Shown here in pieces: positions 6,393 to 14,525 of a stretch of DNA of 20,276 bases. The DNA comes from a virus: IMG/VR virus record IMGVR_UViG_3300017744_000207, positions 1 to 20,276 of that record; one strand, given 5' to 3'. How positions within the stretch are numbered: position 1 is the stretch's first letter; each line of letters opens with the position of its first letter. A program made the position numbers and the translations under genes. A model generated the notes under the pieces. That model did no database searches. It was not told the origin of the DNA and saw nothing but the letters and a program-made list of their open reading frames with translations.

Positions 6393-8078
6393 TTAGTATG
6401 GTTTCATTGTCCCCCAGGATTCCCCAACATCGGCATCACTCTTAATTGGTGAGGAGCACCAAGGTTGGTCATTCATAACCCTGAGAATTTGTGGGATGAC
6501 TTCATCCTCGTAACCCTTCTTGATCTCGAAGAGTATTGAATCATGTACAGTTAGAACCATTCTAACTACGTCTCTATCCAACTCATTCCATATTCTGCAC
6601 ATGGATGAGCGAAGCATTTCCGATGCAGAGCCCTGCACCAAATAAGAAATAGCTTTATGATATGGAGGCTCAAAGCCCGTAAAATGCCGCCTACGTCCCG
6701 AATACATTGTAATGTAGCCACGGTTCTTAGCCACATTTTGTGCATCGTAGAGAAGCTTACGGAAGCCAGGGAATTGTTTATTATACTTGTCTAAGTATTT
6801 ACGTGCATCCTTCTCTGAGATGTTTAGGTTCTCTGCCAAAGCAGTAGCTCCAATCCCATAGATGATGCTGAAGTTAAGAGTCTTCGCGATGAAGCGATCG
6901 ATACCAACTTCTTTGGCTGTTGCGGTGTGGATGTCCACACCAGCTCTGATCATATCAAGCATCTTATTCTCACGGGCGTAGTGTGAACCCACTCGAATCT
7001 CAGCTTGGCTATAATCTATCTCTGCCAGGGTGAATCCCTCCCTGGCTATTATACAATCTTTAACTTTGTAGATTTCTGATTTACGCGGAACCGCGTGAAG
7101 GTTTGGTTTGGAACATGACAGCCTGCCTGAGACAGTACCAGTCATGCGGAAGGTGGGATGAATACAGTGTTCCTTATCCATTCTCTTAAGGAATGGGGAG
7201 TAGTATGTATTCTTAACTTTGGACCAAGCTCTGTACTCTAGTACAGCTCTAGCTTCGTCTCTATTTAATCTTTCAAGAGTTCGACTGGTTGAGTCAGGAA
7301 TACCTAACCACTTCTGAACTTGGATGGGAGATCCAGGGTTGATAGCATAGCCTCTCATATCCCTAATCTTAAACCCTACTTTGTTTATCTGGCTAGTGGC
7401 TTCTACTAGATTTGATTTAACTTTATCTACATCTAGTTTAATACCGTATAGTTCCATCTGAGTTATAAGCAGTTCAAACTCAGATACACTTTTAAAAAGT
7501 TCGTATGTGTTTTCTTGTTTAAGCATACCTTCAAACCGCTTAAGAAGTTTGGCGGTGAGGACTACATCTTGTTCGGCATACGGTGCAACATCTGTTGCAG
7601 GCAGTCTATACATATCCCCTTTACCGTAACCGAAAAGATTAAGCTTATCATCAAGAACTGATTCAGCTTCAGCTGCTTCTTTACCAAAGAACTTAGCACC
7701 AAGGCTTTTGAGCTTTAGGTTTTTGCTATCTTCGTCAAGCATGTGGGCAGCTATTAAAGTGTCCAGTATCTTGGCTGGTAAAGGTACACCCTCCTTGTGC
7801 AGAAACTTCAGGTCAAATTTGTAGTTATGGCCTACGTAAGTTTTAGAAGGATCTGACAAGTAAGGTGCAAGTTTACCCAGGTAATCGAGGGGGAGGTTCC
7901 CCCCTACGATATGCCTGAAGGGGAAATAAAATGATTGGTCACCAGCAAGAACGGCAATGCCGCAGATCTTATCCCCAAGGAACGGTTCAAGCCCCGTGGT
8001 TTCTAGATCTACAAACAACAGATCTCTTTTGGCTAAACAGTTAATAGTTGTATTAAAGTTCTCAGTAGTGACAATCAT
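6393..8078 (-). CDS. polA: DNA polymerase, family A, with 3'-5' exonuclease domain
   Basis: 561 residues. Proofreading domain: DLETTG (Asp24, Glu26), GHNYKFDL (Asn85, Asp89) and YAEQD (Tyr167, Asp171), i.e. all exonuclease motifs. Polymerase domain: motif A DYSQAEIR (Asp355), motif B RFIAKTLNFSIIYG (Arg395, Lys399, Phe403, Tyr407) and motif C VHDS (His512, Asp513). The residue matching E. coli position 762 is Phe, a site used in viral ecology to sort PolA lineages. Motif C has Ser in place of the usual Glu of VHDE; both catalytic Asp are kept. There is no 5'-3' exonuclease domain, so it replicates phage DNA rather than repairing primers. Start preceded by GGGGGAA; it ends the replication core. 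Confidence 0.95.
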   Translation of the reverse strand: MIVTTENFNTTINCLAKRDLLFVDLETTGLEPFLGDKICGIAVLAGDQSFYFPFRHIVGGNLPLDYLGKLAPYLSDPSKTYVGHNYKFDLKFLHKEGVPLPAKILDTLIAAHMLDEDSKNLKLKSLGAKFFGKEAAEAESVLDDKLNLFGYGKGDMYRLPATDVAPYAEQDVVLTAKLLKRFEGMLKQENTYELFKSVSEFELLITQMELYGIKLDVDKVKSNLVEATSQINKVGFKIRDMRGYAINPGSPIQVQKWLGIPDSTSRTLERLNRDEARAVLEYRAWSKVKNTYYSPFLKRMDKEHCIHPTFRMTGTVSGRLSCSKPNLHAVPRKSEIYKVKDCIIAREGFTLAEIDYSQAEIRVGSHYARENKMLDMIRAGVDIHTATAKEVGIDRFIAKTLNFSIIYGIGATALAENLNISEKDARKYLDKYNKQFPGFRKLLYDAQNVAKNRGYITMYSGRRRHFTGFEPPYHKAISYLVQGSASEMLRSSMCRIWNELDRDVVRMVLTVHDSILFEIKKGYEDEVIPQILRVMNDQPWCSSPIKSDADVGESWGTMKPY

Positions 8079-8111
8079 TCTATTCCCCCGGTATTAGTTA
8101 TTTAGACTTTC

Positions 8112-8561
8112 TCAGAATGGCACGTCATCTGATACTGGCCCATCGGGGTGAGGTGCCAGTCTATCAATCTTAGAGTTCCACTTCTCGTTGTACTCTTCAG
8201 CTACAACAGAGGCCATACAGCGGCGACCAAGGGCCTTCTCCTTGGAGAACTTGACTGATTGCCCAGCCTCCCCAAGGCCAAGAGCCTCTACGGTTTCACT
8301 GAGCTTCCAAAGAGCAGCAGCTGTTAGAGCCGTGAAGACTCGCATCGAGTGACCTTGGTGGTCCCCGTCTGCAACTTCCATATCCCAAACAAACATAGGG
8401 TTGCCTGCTTTAGAAGTTTCTTTGTTTACATCAACTACACTAACAGCGTAATCGCCATCTGGTATGCAGTACCGTCTAGGGTCATTTGATTGTGTTTTCT
8501 TTGCAGGCTCCTGCTCAGTCAGGTCTACAACAAAATCTTGGTCTATATCTTCTGGATTCAT
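8112..8561 (-). CDS. Phage single-stranded DNA-binding protein (DUF669-like)
   Basis: 149 residues. The central part (IPDGDYAVSVVDVNKETSKAG, then FVWDMEVADGDHQG) has the pattern of the DUF669-like phage proteins that take the place of SSB beside recombinases of the Sak4 or Rad52-like type. The C terminus is acidic and ends DDVPF, matching the DDIPF tip by which bacterial SSB recruits partner proteins. It lies between the Sak4-like ATPase and DNA polymerase genes, as expected for a protein that coats single strands for both. Start ATG follows GGGAG. Family assignment is by pattern only. Confidence 0.7.
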   Translation of the reverse strand: MNPEDIDQDFVVDLTEQEPAKKTQSNDPRRYCIPDGDYAVSVVDVNKETSKAGNPMFVWDMEVADGDHQGHSMRVFTALTAAALWKLSETVEALGLGEAGQSVKFSKEKALGRRCMASVVAEEYNEKWNSKIDRLAPHPDGPVSDDVPF

Positions 8562-8603
8562 GTGAATCTCCCTTGTTAAAAAAAGTTAAGTTAAGTATTA
8601 TGG

Positions 8604-8638
8604 GAGAGTGTTTTCCTTTTAGGGGATTGAGCACTCTC
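8604..8638 (-). terminator. Hairpin between ATPase and SSB genes
   Basis: GAGAGTG (8604-8610) and CACTCTC (8632-8638) pair perfectly with a 21-base loop in the 98-base gap before the SSB-like gene, the widest gap in the replication core. On the leftward strand a run of seven T occurs about 20 bases further on, not adjacent. It may be a weak terminator or a processing site that adjusts SSB and polymerase levels. Confidence 0.35.
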
Positions 8639-8659
8639 ACCTTTCTGGTGCTCATTCCT

Positions 8660-9427
8660 CTATTTCTTTTTGGAACTCGCCTCTTTATTAAATATTTTGC
8701 TTAGATCAGGGTCTTCAATTATTTGTCCCAGTTTATCTGAAAAGGCAAACCCTCTGGTTTTTGCCCTGCACGAATTTTTATCACTGGTTAAAAGTTTACG
8801 ATTACCTTCTTTGTCCATGTACAAGTACCAAACGTAATCCACAAAACCCATGACAGCTTCGCCGCATACCTTGGTCAAGGATGGACGAACTTCGATAAGC
8901 TTTCCGTCATCAGTTGTTTCAACTTTTGCTAGTGCAGTAACGACAAAGTTTAATTTAGCATCTCGAAACATACGGAAGACACGTTTCATCCTTGCAGTGT
9001 TTTTACCGTAGTCACGTTGAGTTATCTCATCCAAAGAGTTTCTGGCTTTCTTGGATGGGTTGTTTACTTCAGCATATACGATGTCAGCTAAGTCAGATGC
9101 TTGAAACTCTGTAGCTGAATCCAGAACAACTGTACGAACAGTCTCATAACCTTTCTCTTTGTTAACGATAGACCAAAAGATTCTCTCTAGGTCTTCGCAT
9201 GTTTTGTGATTGGGTCTGCCTTCGGAATCTTTGCCAATGGTTTCATATAGAATCCCATCGATGTGACACACAGATGAAAGTCCACCTTCCACATCAATAA
9301 AGAGTACATCTTTCATGTGCGCTAGTTTTTGCAAGGTACCCGCAAGCGAAGTCTTACCTACCCCTGGATTTCCGTACAGTTCTAAATTAACAAATCGTTC
9401 AACATCTTTAACTTTCTTAGGCGGCAT
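8660..9427 (-). CDS. RecA-like AAA ATPase, Sak4-type recombination protein
   Basis: 255 residues. Walker A GNPGVGKTS (residues 19-27), FIDVEGG, Walker B VVLDS (about 100-104), and the later TRGFAFSDKLG region match the AAA_24 / Sak4 group of phage single-strand annealing ATPases, which are RecA-core proteins that work with a phage SSB. The Lys-rich tail could help DNA binding. The SSB-like gene directly downstream and the Cas4-like nuclease directly upstream (11-base overlap) complete a usual recombination trio. It would load on single strands and promote annealing during recombination-dependent replication. Confidence 0.8.
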   Translation of the reverse strand: MPPKKVKDVERFVNLELYGNPGVGKTSLAGTLQKLAHMKDVLFIDVEGGLSSVCHIDGILYETIGKDSEGRPNHKTCEDLERIFWSIVNKEKGYETVRTVVLDSATEFQASDLADIVYAEVNNPSKKARNSLDEITQRDYGKNTARMKRVFRMFRDAKLNFVVTALAKVETTDDGKLIEVRPSLTKVCGEAVMGFVDYVWYLYMDKEGNRKLLTSDKNSCRAKTRGFAFSDKLGQIIEDPDLSKIFNKEASSKKK

Positions 9428-10367
9428 AGTCTTCTCTCCTCTGAAATTGGTTTTTCAAATCTTCGGTATCTCGACCCTTCAAGTCTTCAATACAAATTTC
9501 TCTGAACTGGCAGAAGTTGCAGTTCATAAAGCCGATCGATCTCGGCGGTGGTTCAAACGACGATGATTGGGTTTTAATTTGCTTAACGCTTCTAATGAAA
9601 ACCGTATCCCATGTTCGTTGTAGTTCTTCATCTGTTCTGAAAGCACGGGACAATCTAATGAACTCTATGTCCTTTAACTTGTCTTTCATGTCTTCATAGT
9701 CAGCAATATCCAACCCGTTTTCGATAACGGCGTCCCGGTATATTTCCCAAGTTGTAGTAACCTTAGCCTTGGAAAGTGTACCCTTCTTAGTCATTGCTGG
9801 TTTCTTAGGTGCAGTGCTTTTGATTTGGCCACAGATGGTACCTATTGGATCTATGCCAAGGTCAATAACATGCTTCATGTAAACAGGTTTCTGTAGGTCT
9901 ATCTCTTCAACCCAGTCAGCTTGAAAAGACTTTCTGAATTTAAAATCCCAAAGCCATACCTGCCCACTTGGTTTGTGACGAGCAACCCAGTCGATGTAAC
10001 CGATGTATGAATCGCCATCATCAAGAGGTACTTCAACAGGGAACTCAATCAACGGTACTCCGTCTAGTTCAACTGTCTCCCAGTCTGACAATGGTAAAGA
10101 TGCTTCAAACATCCTAACAGATGCAGTTGCATCTTCGATGAGTTGCTGCACTTCATCTATCTCGCCAGTGTCGAACTCCCCTTCACCTATGACAATCTCG
10201 TGATGGATGTCTTCGCCACGTAAGATGTTCTCAATCATCTTGTGGCCAAGCTTACCGTAAGACATTGCTGGTGTGGGAGGTGACATGAGCCCCTCTACAT
10301 ATTTCAAGTGCCACTGATAGTTACACTTGCCCCATGTATTAATCTGAGAAAAACTAAATTTTGTCAT
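9417..10367 (-). CDS. Cas4/AddB-like PD-(D/E)XK exonuclease with iron-sulfur cysteines
   Basis: 316 residues. The N terminus (SFSQINTWGKCNYQWHLKY) carries Cys15 and the C terminus has CNFCQFREIC (Cys283, Cys286, Cys292): together the four cysteines that hold a [4Fe-4S] cluster in Cas4, AddB and related nucleases. Active-site elements in order: GKLGHKMIENIL (His42), GYIDWVA (Asp126), WDFKF (Asp141, Lys143) and the later Q-motif-like DLQKPVYM. The enzyme should resect DNA ends for the Sak4-like ATPase, whose gene overlaps by 11 bases. No cas1, cas2 or repeat array is present, so a CRISPR role is unlikely here. Confidence 0.85.
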   Translation of the reverse strand: MTKFSFSQINTWGKCNYQWHLKYVEGLMSPPTPAMSYGKLGHKMIENILRGEDIHHEIVIGEGEFDTGEIDEVQQLIEDATASVRMFEASLPLSDWETVELDGVPLIEFPVEVPLDDGDSYIGYIDWVARHKPSGQVWLWDFKFRKSFQADWVEEIDLQKPVYMKHVIDLGIDPIGTICGQIKSTAPKKPAMTKKGTLSKAKVTTTWEIYRDAVIENGLDIADYEDMKDKLKDIEFIRLSRAFRTDEELQRTWDTVFIRSVKQIKTQSSSFEPPPRSIGFMNCNFCQFREICIEDLKGRDTEDLKNQFQRREDYAA

Positions 10368-10376
10368 GTGTGTTTC

Positions 10377-12134
10377 CTAGTATGAAAATTTGTGTTTGAT
10401 CGCGAAGCGTTTAAACTTACCCTTCTTATCAACTTCATGGATATGCCCACCGTCAAGCAGCTTCTTTATCTTACGGCTAGCCGTAGACCTATCTGCCCTC
10501 AAGAAAGTTTCCACTTCAGGTATAGTCTTTGGACCTTCCTCAAAGAACTTAATTAAAAGATCGTCGCCATCTGATTTATCAGAGTCCCTTAATTCAACCT
10601 GATAGCTAGGAGCATTTGTATCAATGTTAAAACCTAGTTCGATTTCTTCAGGGTTTTTAGATGATTTAAAGTGTCTCTTCATCTTAACATTGAAGTTATC
10701 AATAGGAGTTATCTGCCAACCTGTTTCAAGGAAGGCGTTAAGAAACTGTGAGCCCCACAATCCCTCTCGGTGTAAGTCACCACCTTTTTTTCTATGGTGA
10801 GCTAAAACAAAAGTTGTCCCGTGTTTATCTCGGATATCTTTCATGAACATCATTTGTTCAGCTGCACTGGCCATGTAGTCATCTGTAGATACAGTTGAAT
10901 ACAACGGGTCAATCAACACCAACGCTGGCTTAATCTCTTCGCATACTTCTGCCAAGGCAGCTGTACTTGAAGGATCATCAAATCTCAGTTGTCTTTCAAT
11001 ATGCACATAGATGGGAAGATCTGGAGGCATATTCAATTTGAACATATCATTCTTGCAAGTTGGTTGTACCAAGTTCAAACGTGATGAAGCGATTACTGCT
11101 AAACGCTCTACAGTTTGAGGGTGGTGATCCTCCTGTTGCACAATGATAACCGGCCCCTTCTTCTCAACAGGTATCTGATTTAGGAATGGCATACCAGATG
11201 CCACTGACACTGCTAGGTCCATGAGCAACCAAGTCTTATATGAACCGGGAGGACTTACTACAAAAGCGATAGTGCTTTCGGGTAGCCAGTCTTTAACAGT
11301 CCACTTAACTGTGTTGTCTCCGAACATGGTCATGTAGTCATTGAAACCCATCAGCCCAAACTTGAGTTTGTTCTTTGGCTTCTCAATGTCTCTATGAAAC
11401 TTCTCTTCTTTAACGTTACGTGTATCGCTACGTTTAATTGAATCTACTGTTACACGTAGTTCAGAGTTTGGAAGAGGAGGCGCATTCTTTCTATTCCAAT
11501 CTTGTAGGATTGAAAGAACTACACGTTCAGTTAAACCTTTGGCAATAAAGTAACCAGCCAATCTAGCACAGATGTCATTGCGACCGCCTTTGGATACCCC
11601 TTGCAAAGCTTTCATAACCCAGTCAGGGTCTTTGCTTTGTAGCCGCTCTTTCTCTTTCTTCTCTGGGCTAGTCATAAAAGCCAATGGAAAGTTCCCTGGC
11701 TTACCTTGTTTAACCCATTGGTAGTCCCCCTTTTGAGTGATAGAGGGAGGTACAACTACCATCCCCCCATCACCCCTAACATCTATTCCATCTGCTCCAA
11801 CTTTGTTTGGTACCCTAGAAACCCCGGTCGGGTACCGATAGAATAAATGATAGCCCCCACTGCCAGTACGACTCACCAAGTCGGTAGGATAAAGTGCTAT
11901 GACTTTTTGGTACTTATCCTCCGCTGATAAATCACCCCGCTGGTCAATGTCTAGAACCACAAGGTTAGATCTCTTACCTGTGATCAACCCAATGTTTTTT
12001 TCCTGAAAGTCTACTATGTCCCACTGGTTTGTAGATTGTGTCCAGTTGTTGTGTATTGGACGTTTGCCCAAATGCTCAACTGGAATTACATAAAGACCCT
12101 TGCTTGTATATTCTTCGACAATTGAGAAATCCAT
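10377..12134 (-). CDS. Fused prim-pol primase and RepA-type helicase
   Basis: 585 residues in three parts. Residues 1-140: bifunctional primase/polymerase (prim-pol, AEP superfamily) with LDID (Asp62, Asp64), SGGYH (His96) and GIDVRGDGGMVVVPPS. Residues about 165-235: primase C-terminal helical region (GGRNDICARLAGYF). Residues about 285-500: RepA/AAA_25-type ATPase with Walker A SPPGSYKT (294-301), Walker B LVLIDP (405-410) and the HHRKKGG sensor region. The last 75 residues form a probable winged helix (IPEVETFLRADRSTASRKIKKLLDGG). It would unwind the template and make primers for PolA, replacing separate DnaB and DnaG. Start ATG preceded by GGGGGAT. Confidence 0.9.
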   Translation of the reverse strand: MDFSIVEEYTSKGLYVIPVEHLGKRPIHNNWTQSTNQWDIVDFQEKNIGLITGKRSNLVVLDIDQRGDLSAEDKYQKVIALYPTDLVSRTGSGGYHLFYRYPTGVSRVPNKVGADGIDVRGDGGMVVVPPSITQKGDYQWVKQGKPGNFPLAFMTSPEKKEKERLQSKDPDWVMKALQGVSKGGRNDICARLAGYFIAKGLTERVVLSILQDWNRKNAPPLPNSELRVTVDSIKRSDTRNVKEEKFHRDIEKPKNKLKFGLMGFNDYMTMFGDNTVKWTVKDWLPESTIAFVVSPPGSYKTWLLMDLAVSVASGMPFLNQIPVEKKGPVIIVQQEDHHPQTVERLAVIASSRLNLVQPTCKNDMFKLNMPPDLPIYVHIERQLRFDDPSSTAALAEVCEEIKPALVLIDPLYSTVSTDDYMASAAEQMMFMKDIRDKHGTTFVLAHHRKKGGDLHREGLWGSQFLNAFLETGWQITPIDNFNVKMKRHFKSSKNPEEIELGFNIDTNAPSYQVELRDSDKSDGDDLLIKFFEEGPKTIPEVETFLRADRSTASRKIKKLLDGGHIHEVDKKGKFKRFAIKHKFSY

Positions 12135-12175
12135 GATATCCCCCTATCAACATTAATTAGTGCTGTCAATAGCTG

Positions 12176-13501
12176 TTAGGCATAAGCTAGTCCTACGGAG
12201 TTGTTAATGATCGACATCTTATTCATCAAAGCGCTCGTCACTAACTTATCCATAGGGTGCTTGGCAGTTAGGATGTAGTAGTTGCAGGGGAACTTCTGTC
12301 CGATTCTGCAAATCCTATCCTCTGCTTGGAGGTTATCACCAGGAACCCATGACAAATCTACGAAGAGCATATGACTTGCCTTCGTTAAAGTTACGCCTGT
12401 CCCCATCGCCCCAATCGTACCAGCAATGCCCTTCAGCTCCCCATTTTGAAACTGTTTAATATATTCATTTCTCTTACTAGCAGGTGTGCTACCGGTGATA
12501 GTGCGCCACCCTTCTCTTGAATCAATTGCGTCAATGGCAGCGCGGTGTTGGCCGAACACAACCAATGGAAGATCTAGTTCTTCAAACGCTCCAAGCCAAT
12601 CTAACATTGCTGGTATCTTACCCCTGGCTACTGCTTCACGAATCTTTGCAATACTTTCAAACTCAATCTTTAGCTTTTGTGTTAGCTGTGAAGATGCAAT
12701 ATCTTTAAGATCAATGCCATGTGCTTTTAATTCATCTAGTATATTGTCGCACATCTTCATGACAGGTTTGCTAATATCCACTTCAATCATACCCCTGGTT
12801 TTTCCAGGGAGGTCGGGCAGTACATCGCGCTTTCTTCTGCCTAACGCAACACGTTTCAAACCCTCACCTGCTTTTGCTTGAGGGGTTCCCCAGTCCCAAC
12901 CATTCCACTGGTTCTTGTAACCCCTGAAAAGTCTGACAAAGTTTTCCCAGGTTCTGTAAGACTCTTTGTTTAAATCAATTGATTTTAAAAGACCCCATAG
13001 TTCATTGGGTTTATTCATCAAGGGGGTACCTGTCATTGCCCAGACAACCCCATCTAAGTTGATGACACGCTGCGCTAAAGCTCTAAAGTTCTTGGTTCTC
13101 TTTGCTTTGTAATTCTTAACTGCGTGAGCTTCGTCTGCAATTAGAGTTACCTTTCTTTCATCTGAACCAACGTGAGTATAGGCTTCAGCTAGTAGCTTAT
13201 TTAAATTAACACTTAAAGGAAGCATGGTATACGAAATGATTACAGCTTCTTTACCAACAGGGAATCTAAAGTCTTTCTTCTTTTTAATAATAGAAACAGG
13301 GTGAGGGTATCCCCACAACTTTAATTCAGCCTCCCAGTTAAAGCGTAAGAAAGCAGGACACACTACTAGAATAGGGTGGTTGTAATCCGCTGCTTTAATT
13401 GCTTGAACAGTTTTACCAAGTCCCATGTCATCGAAGAGTAGGGCGCGTTGCCTACTCTTTAGAAATGAGACACCTTTCTTTTGATACTCGTATAACTGCA
13501 T
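12176..13501 (-). CDS. SNF2-family DEAH helicase
   Basis: 441 residues with the full superfamily 2 motif set in SNF2 form: motif I DMGLGKT (25-31), motif II DEAH (123-126), motif III TGTP (157-160), motif V GTGVTLTKA and motif VI QAEDRICRIGQ (392-402). The length is near the minimum for a two-lobed SNF2 core, with no extra domain, as in many phage copies related to SMARCAL1/HepA proteins. Such proteins translocate on duplex DNA and can anneal or remodel forks. It sits upstream of the primase-helicase in the same direction, so a role in replication fork remodelling or origin opening is inferred. Confidence 0.9.
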   Translation of the reverse strand: MQLYEYQKKGVSFLKSRQRALLFDDMGLGKTVQAIKAADYNHPILVVCPAFLRFNWEAELKLWGYPHPVSIIKKKKDFRFPVGKEAVIISYTMLPLSVNLNKLLAEAYTHVGSDERKVTLIADEAHAVKNYKAKRTKNFRALAQRVINLDGVVWAMTGTPLMNKPNELWGLLKSIDLNKESYRTWENFVRLFRGYKNQWNGWDWGTPQAKAGEGLKRVALGRRKRDVLPDLPGKTRGMIEVDISKPVMKMCDNILDELKAHGIDLKDIASSQLTQKLKIEFESIAKIREAVARGKIPAMLDWLGAFEELDLPLVVFGQHRAAIDAIDSREGWRTITGSTPASKRNEYIKQFQNGELKGIAGTIGAMGTGVTLTKASHMLFVDLSWVPGDNLQAEDRICRIGQKFPCNYYILTAKHPMDKLVTSALMNKMSIINNSVGLAYA

Positions 13502-13512
13502 TGTGTTTTCCT

Positions 13513-13767
13513 TTATGCATCTTCATAAAATAAATCTTGGTCATCTCTTTTATTTTTACGGGCTTTGTTTCTAACTGGAGCATGCTTCGGTGAGAAGTTT
13601 TTCAATGCCCAGTTTGAACCAAAACGTACACCCAAAATTGTCCAAACTGATACACCTAGTATTTTAGCTAGAAAGTATTCCCAAAATATAAGTATGATTA
13701 ATGAGTATTTTATAAATACCCATACATAATCAACGCCTGTAAAAAACAGTTCTGATAAATAATCCAT
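13513..13767 (-). CDS. Small membrane protein
   Basis: 84 residues: a hydrophobic stretch at about residues 14-48 (VWVFIKYSLIILIFWEYFLAKILGV, enough for one long or two short helices), then a basic region (PVRNKARKNKRDDQD) that should lie in the cytoplasm, and an acidic end. The start has AGGAGAACAC ahead; the AGGAG overlaps the stop codon of the upstream gene. Function unknown. Confidence 0.55.
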   Translation of the reverse strand: MDYLSELFFTGVDYVWVFIKYSLIILIFWEYFLAKILGVSVWTILGVRFGSNWALKNFSPKHAPVRNKARKNKRDDQDLFYEDA

Positions 13768-13775
13768 GTGTTCTC

Positions 13776-14132
13776 CTACTCAAAGTCTATATCAACATAT
13801 CTCAAAGCATTCCTTTCATCCGTGTTACTTGCATCAACTACTTCGCTGATTAGGGAGGCTGAAGGTGTATCTTCTTTCCAAGCTTCAACACCTTCGACAA
13901 GTCTTAAACACAGCATTAACAAATCACACTCACCGCAATTTTCATTGCACTTATCTGTGTCAAAGTTAACGATCGCTTCTATCGATAGTTGAAAGAAGTC
14001 CTCCATCACTCTTATTATTTTCTCCTTGTGGCTCTCCAGATCTTCCTTGTCGTCGGCTCCCCCTCGCAGAATTATATCTACTGTTTCTTCTACGACGCCG
14101 CGAACGCTTTCTGATTTTGCCAAATTCAGCAT
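13776..14132 (-). CDS. Unknown acidic protein with four-cysteine cluster
   Basis: 118 residues from ATG at 14132, preferred because GGAGGGGG lies directly ahead; an ATG at 14147 would lack that spacing. Helical first half (VEETVDIILRGG, IIRVMEDFFQLS), then CNENCGECDLLMLC, whose four cysteines (CxxxCxxCx5C) could bind a metal or an iron-sulfur cluster, and an acidic tail. No family recognised. Its first 167 bases are overlapped in another frame by a candidate small gene starting at 14223. Confidence 0.55.
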   Translation of the reverse strand: MLNLAKSESVRGVVEETVDIILRGGADDKEDLESHKEKIIRVMEDFFQLSIEAIVNFDTDKCNENCGECDLLMLCLRLVEGVEAWKEDTPSASLISEVVDASNTDERNALRYVDIDFE

Positions 14133-14223
14133 GACCCCCTCCGTCATCCCTCTTATCTATTAAGCCGGTGCAAAGTATGAATAACATTAGAAGCGTGTAT
14201 GCCCCTATGTACTCATCACTCAT
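13966..14223 (-). CDS. Candidate overlapping small membrane protein with Arg-rich tail
   Basis: The ATG at 14223 overlaps the stop of the repressor gene (ATGA), a junction used by many real genes in this window. The first 25 residues contain a good membrane span (YIGAYTLLMLFILCTGLI); the rest is Arg-rich and low in complexity (RKRSRRRRRNSRYNSARGSRR) and lies out of frame inside the next gene, so part of it may be a by-product of that gene's codons. Real translation of at least the N-terminal part is plausible; the full 85 residues are uncertain. Confidence 0.35.
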   Translation of the reverse strand: MSDEYIGAYTLLMLFILCTGLIDKRDDGGGHAEFGKIRKRSRRRRRNSRYNSARGSRRQGRSGEPQGENNKSDGGLLSTIDRSDR

Positions 14224-14456
14224 CCAGCTTTACCAAATATATCAGGACGCATTTCATATCTTGTAACTTGCCCCTTAACAATTTTTTCAATTAACAAACA
14301 CTTCTCTGCTGGAATCTTACCTCTAAGCTTCCAGCTATTGATAGAAGGTTGCTGTAGTTTTAACTCTCTCGCCAAAGCTGATTGGCTACCTAGAATTGAA
14401 ATAACTTTATCCAACGCTCTTGCTGCTGAATTTGCATTTGTTTTTGTCATACTCAT
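14220..14456 (-). CDS. Cro/YdaS-type helix-turn-helix repressor
   Basis: 78 residues with a helix-turn-helix of the YdaS/Cro type: ALDKVISILGSQSALARELKLQQPSINSWK gives helix 2 (QSALARELK) and the recognition helix (QQPSINSWK), followed by GKIPAEKCLLIEKIVKG, a sequence pattern typical of this family. It should act as a dimer on an inverted repeat. The gene has its own promoter with an 18-bp palindrome over the start region (14474-14491), so it probably controls itself. It stands upstream of the small genes and replication core, so it may set the level of all genes to its left. GGAGAG precedes the ATG. Confidence 0.85.
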   Translation of the reverse strand: MSMTKTNANSAARALDKVISILGSQSALARELKLQQPSINSWKLRGKIPAEKCLLIEKIVKGQVTRYEMRPDIFGKAG

Positions 14457-14473
14457 AAAAACTCTCCACTGGT

Positions 14474-14491
14474 TGATAGGTATCTCTATCA
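14474..14491. promoter_or_regulatory. Operator palindrome TGATAG-N6-CTATCA
   Basis: Perfect inverted repeat with 6-bp arms and a 6-bp spacer, 18 bp long, lying immediately downstream of the -10 box and ahead of the repressor start codon. Size and place fit a Cro-like dimer site that would block the promoter when bound. Confidence 0.65.
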
Positions 14492-14520
14492 GTTATAAGT
14501 TATTAACACCAAACGGTCAA
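14492..14520 (-). promoter_or_regulatory. Sigma-70 type promoter of the repressor gene
   Basis: Reading leftward: TTGACC (14520-14515), a 17-bp spacer, then TATAAC (14497-14492). Each box differs from consensus by one base and the spacing is optimal. It lies in the 69-bp gap between two leftward genes and next to the palindrome at 14474-14491. Confidence 0.75.
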
Positions 14521-14525
14521 ATGGA

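Noticed and set aside
12486-12881. Rightward ORF of 131 codons
   Set aside because: Antisense to the SNF2 helicase gene with its full motif set; no ribosome site or domain.
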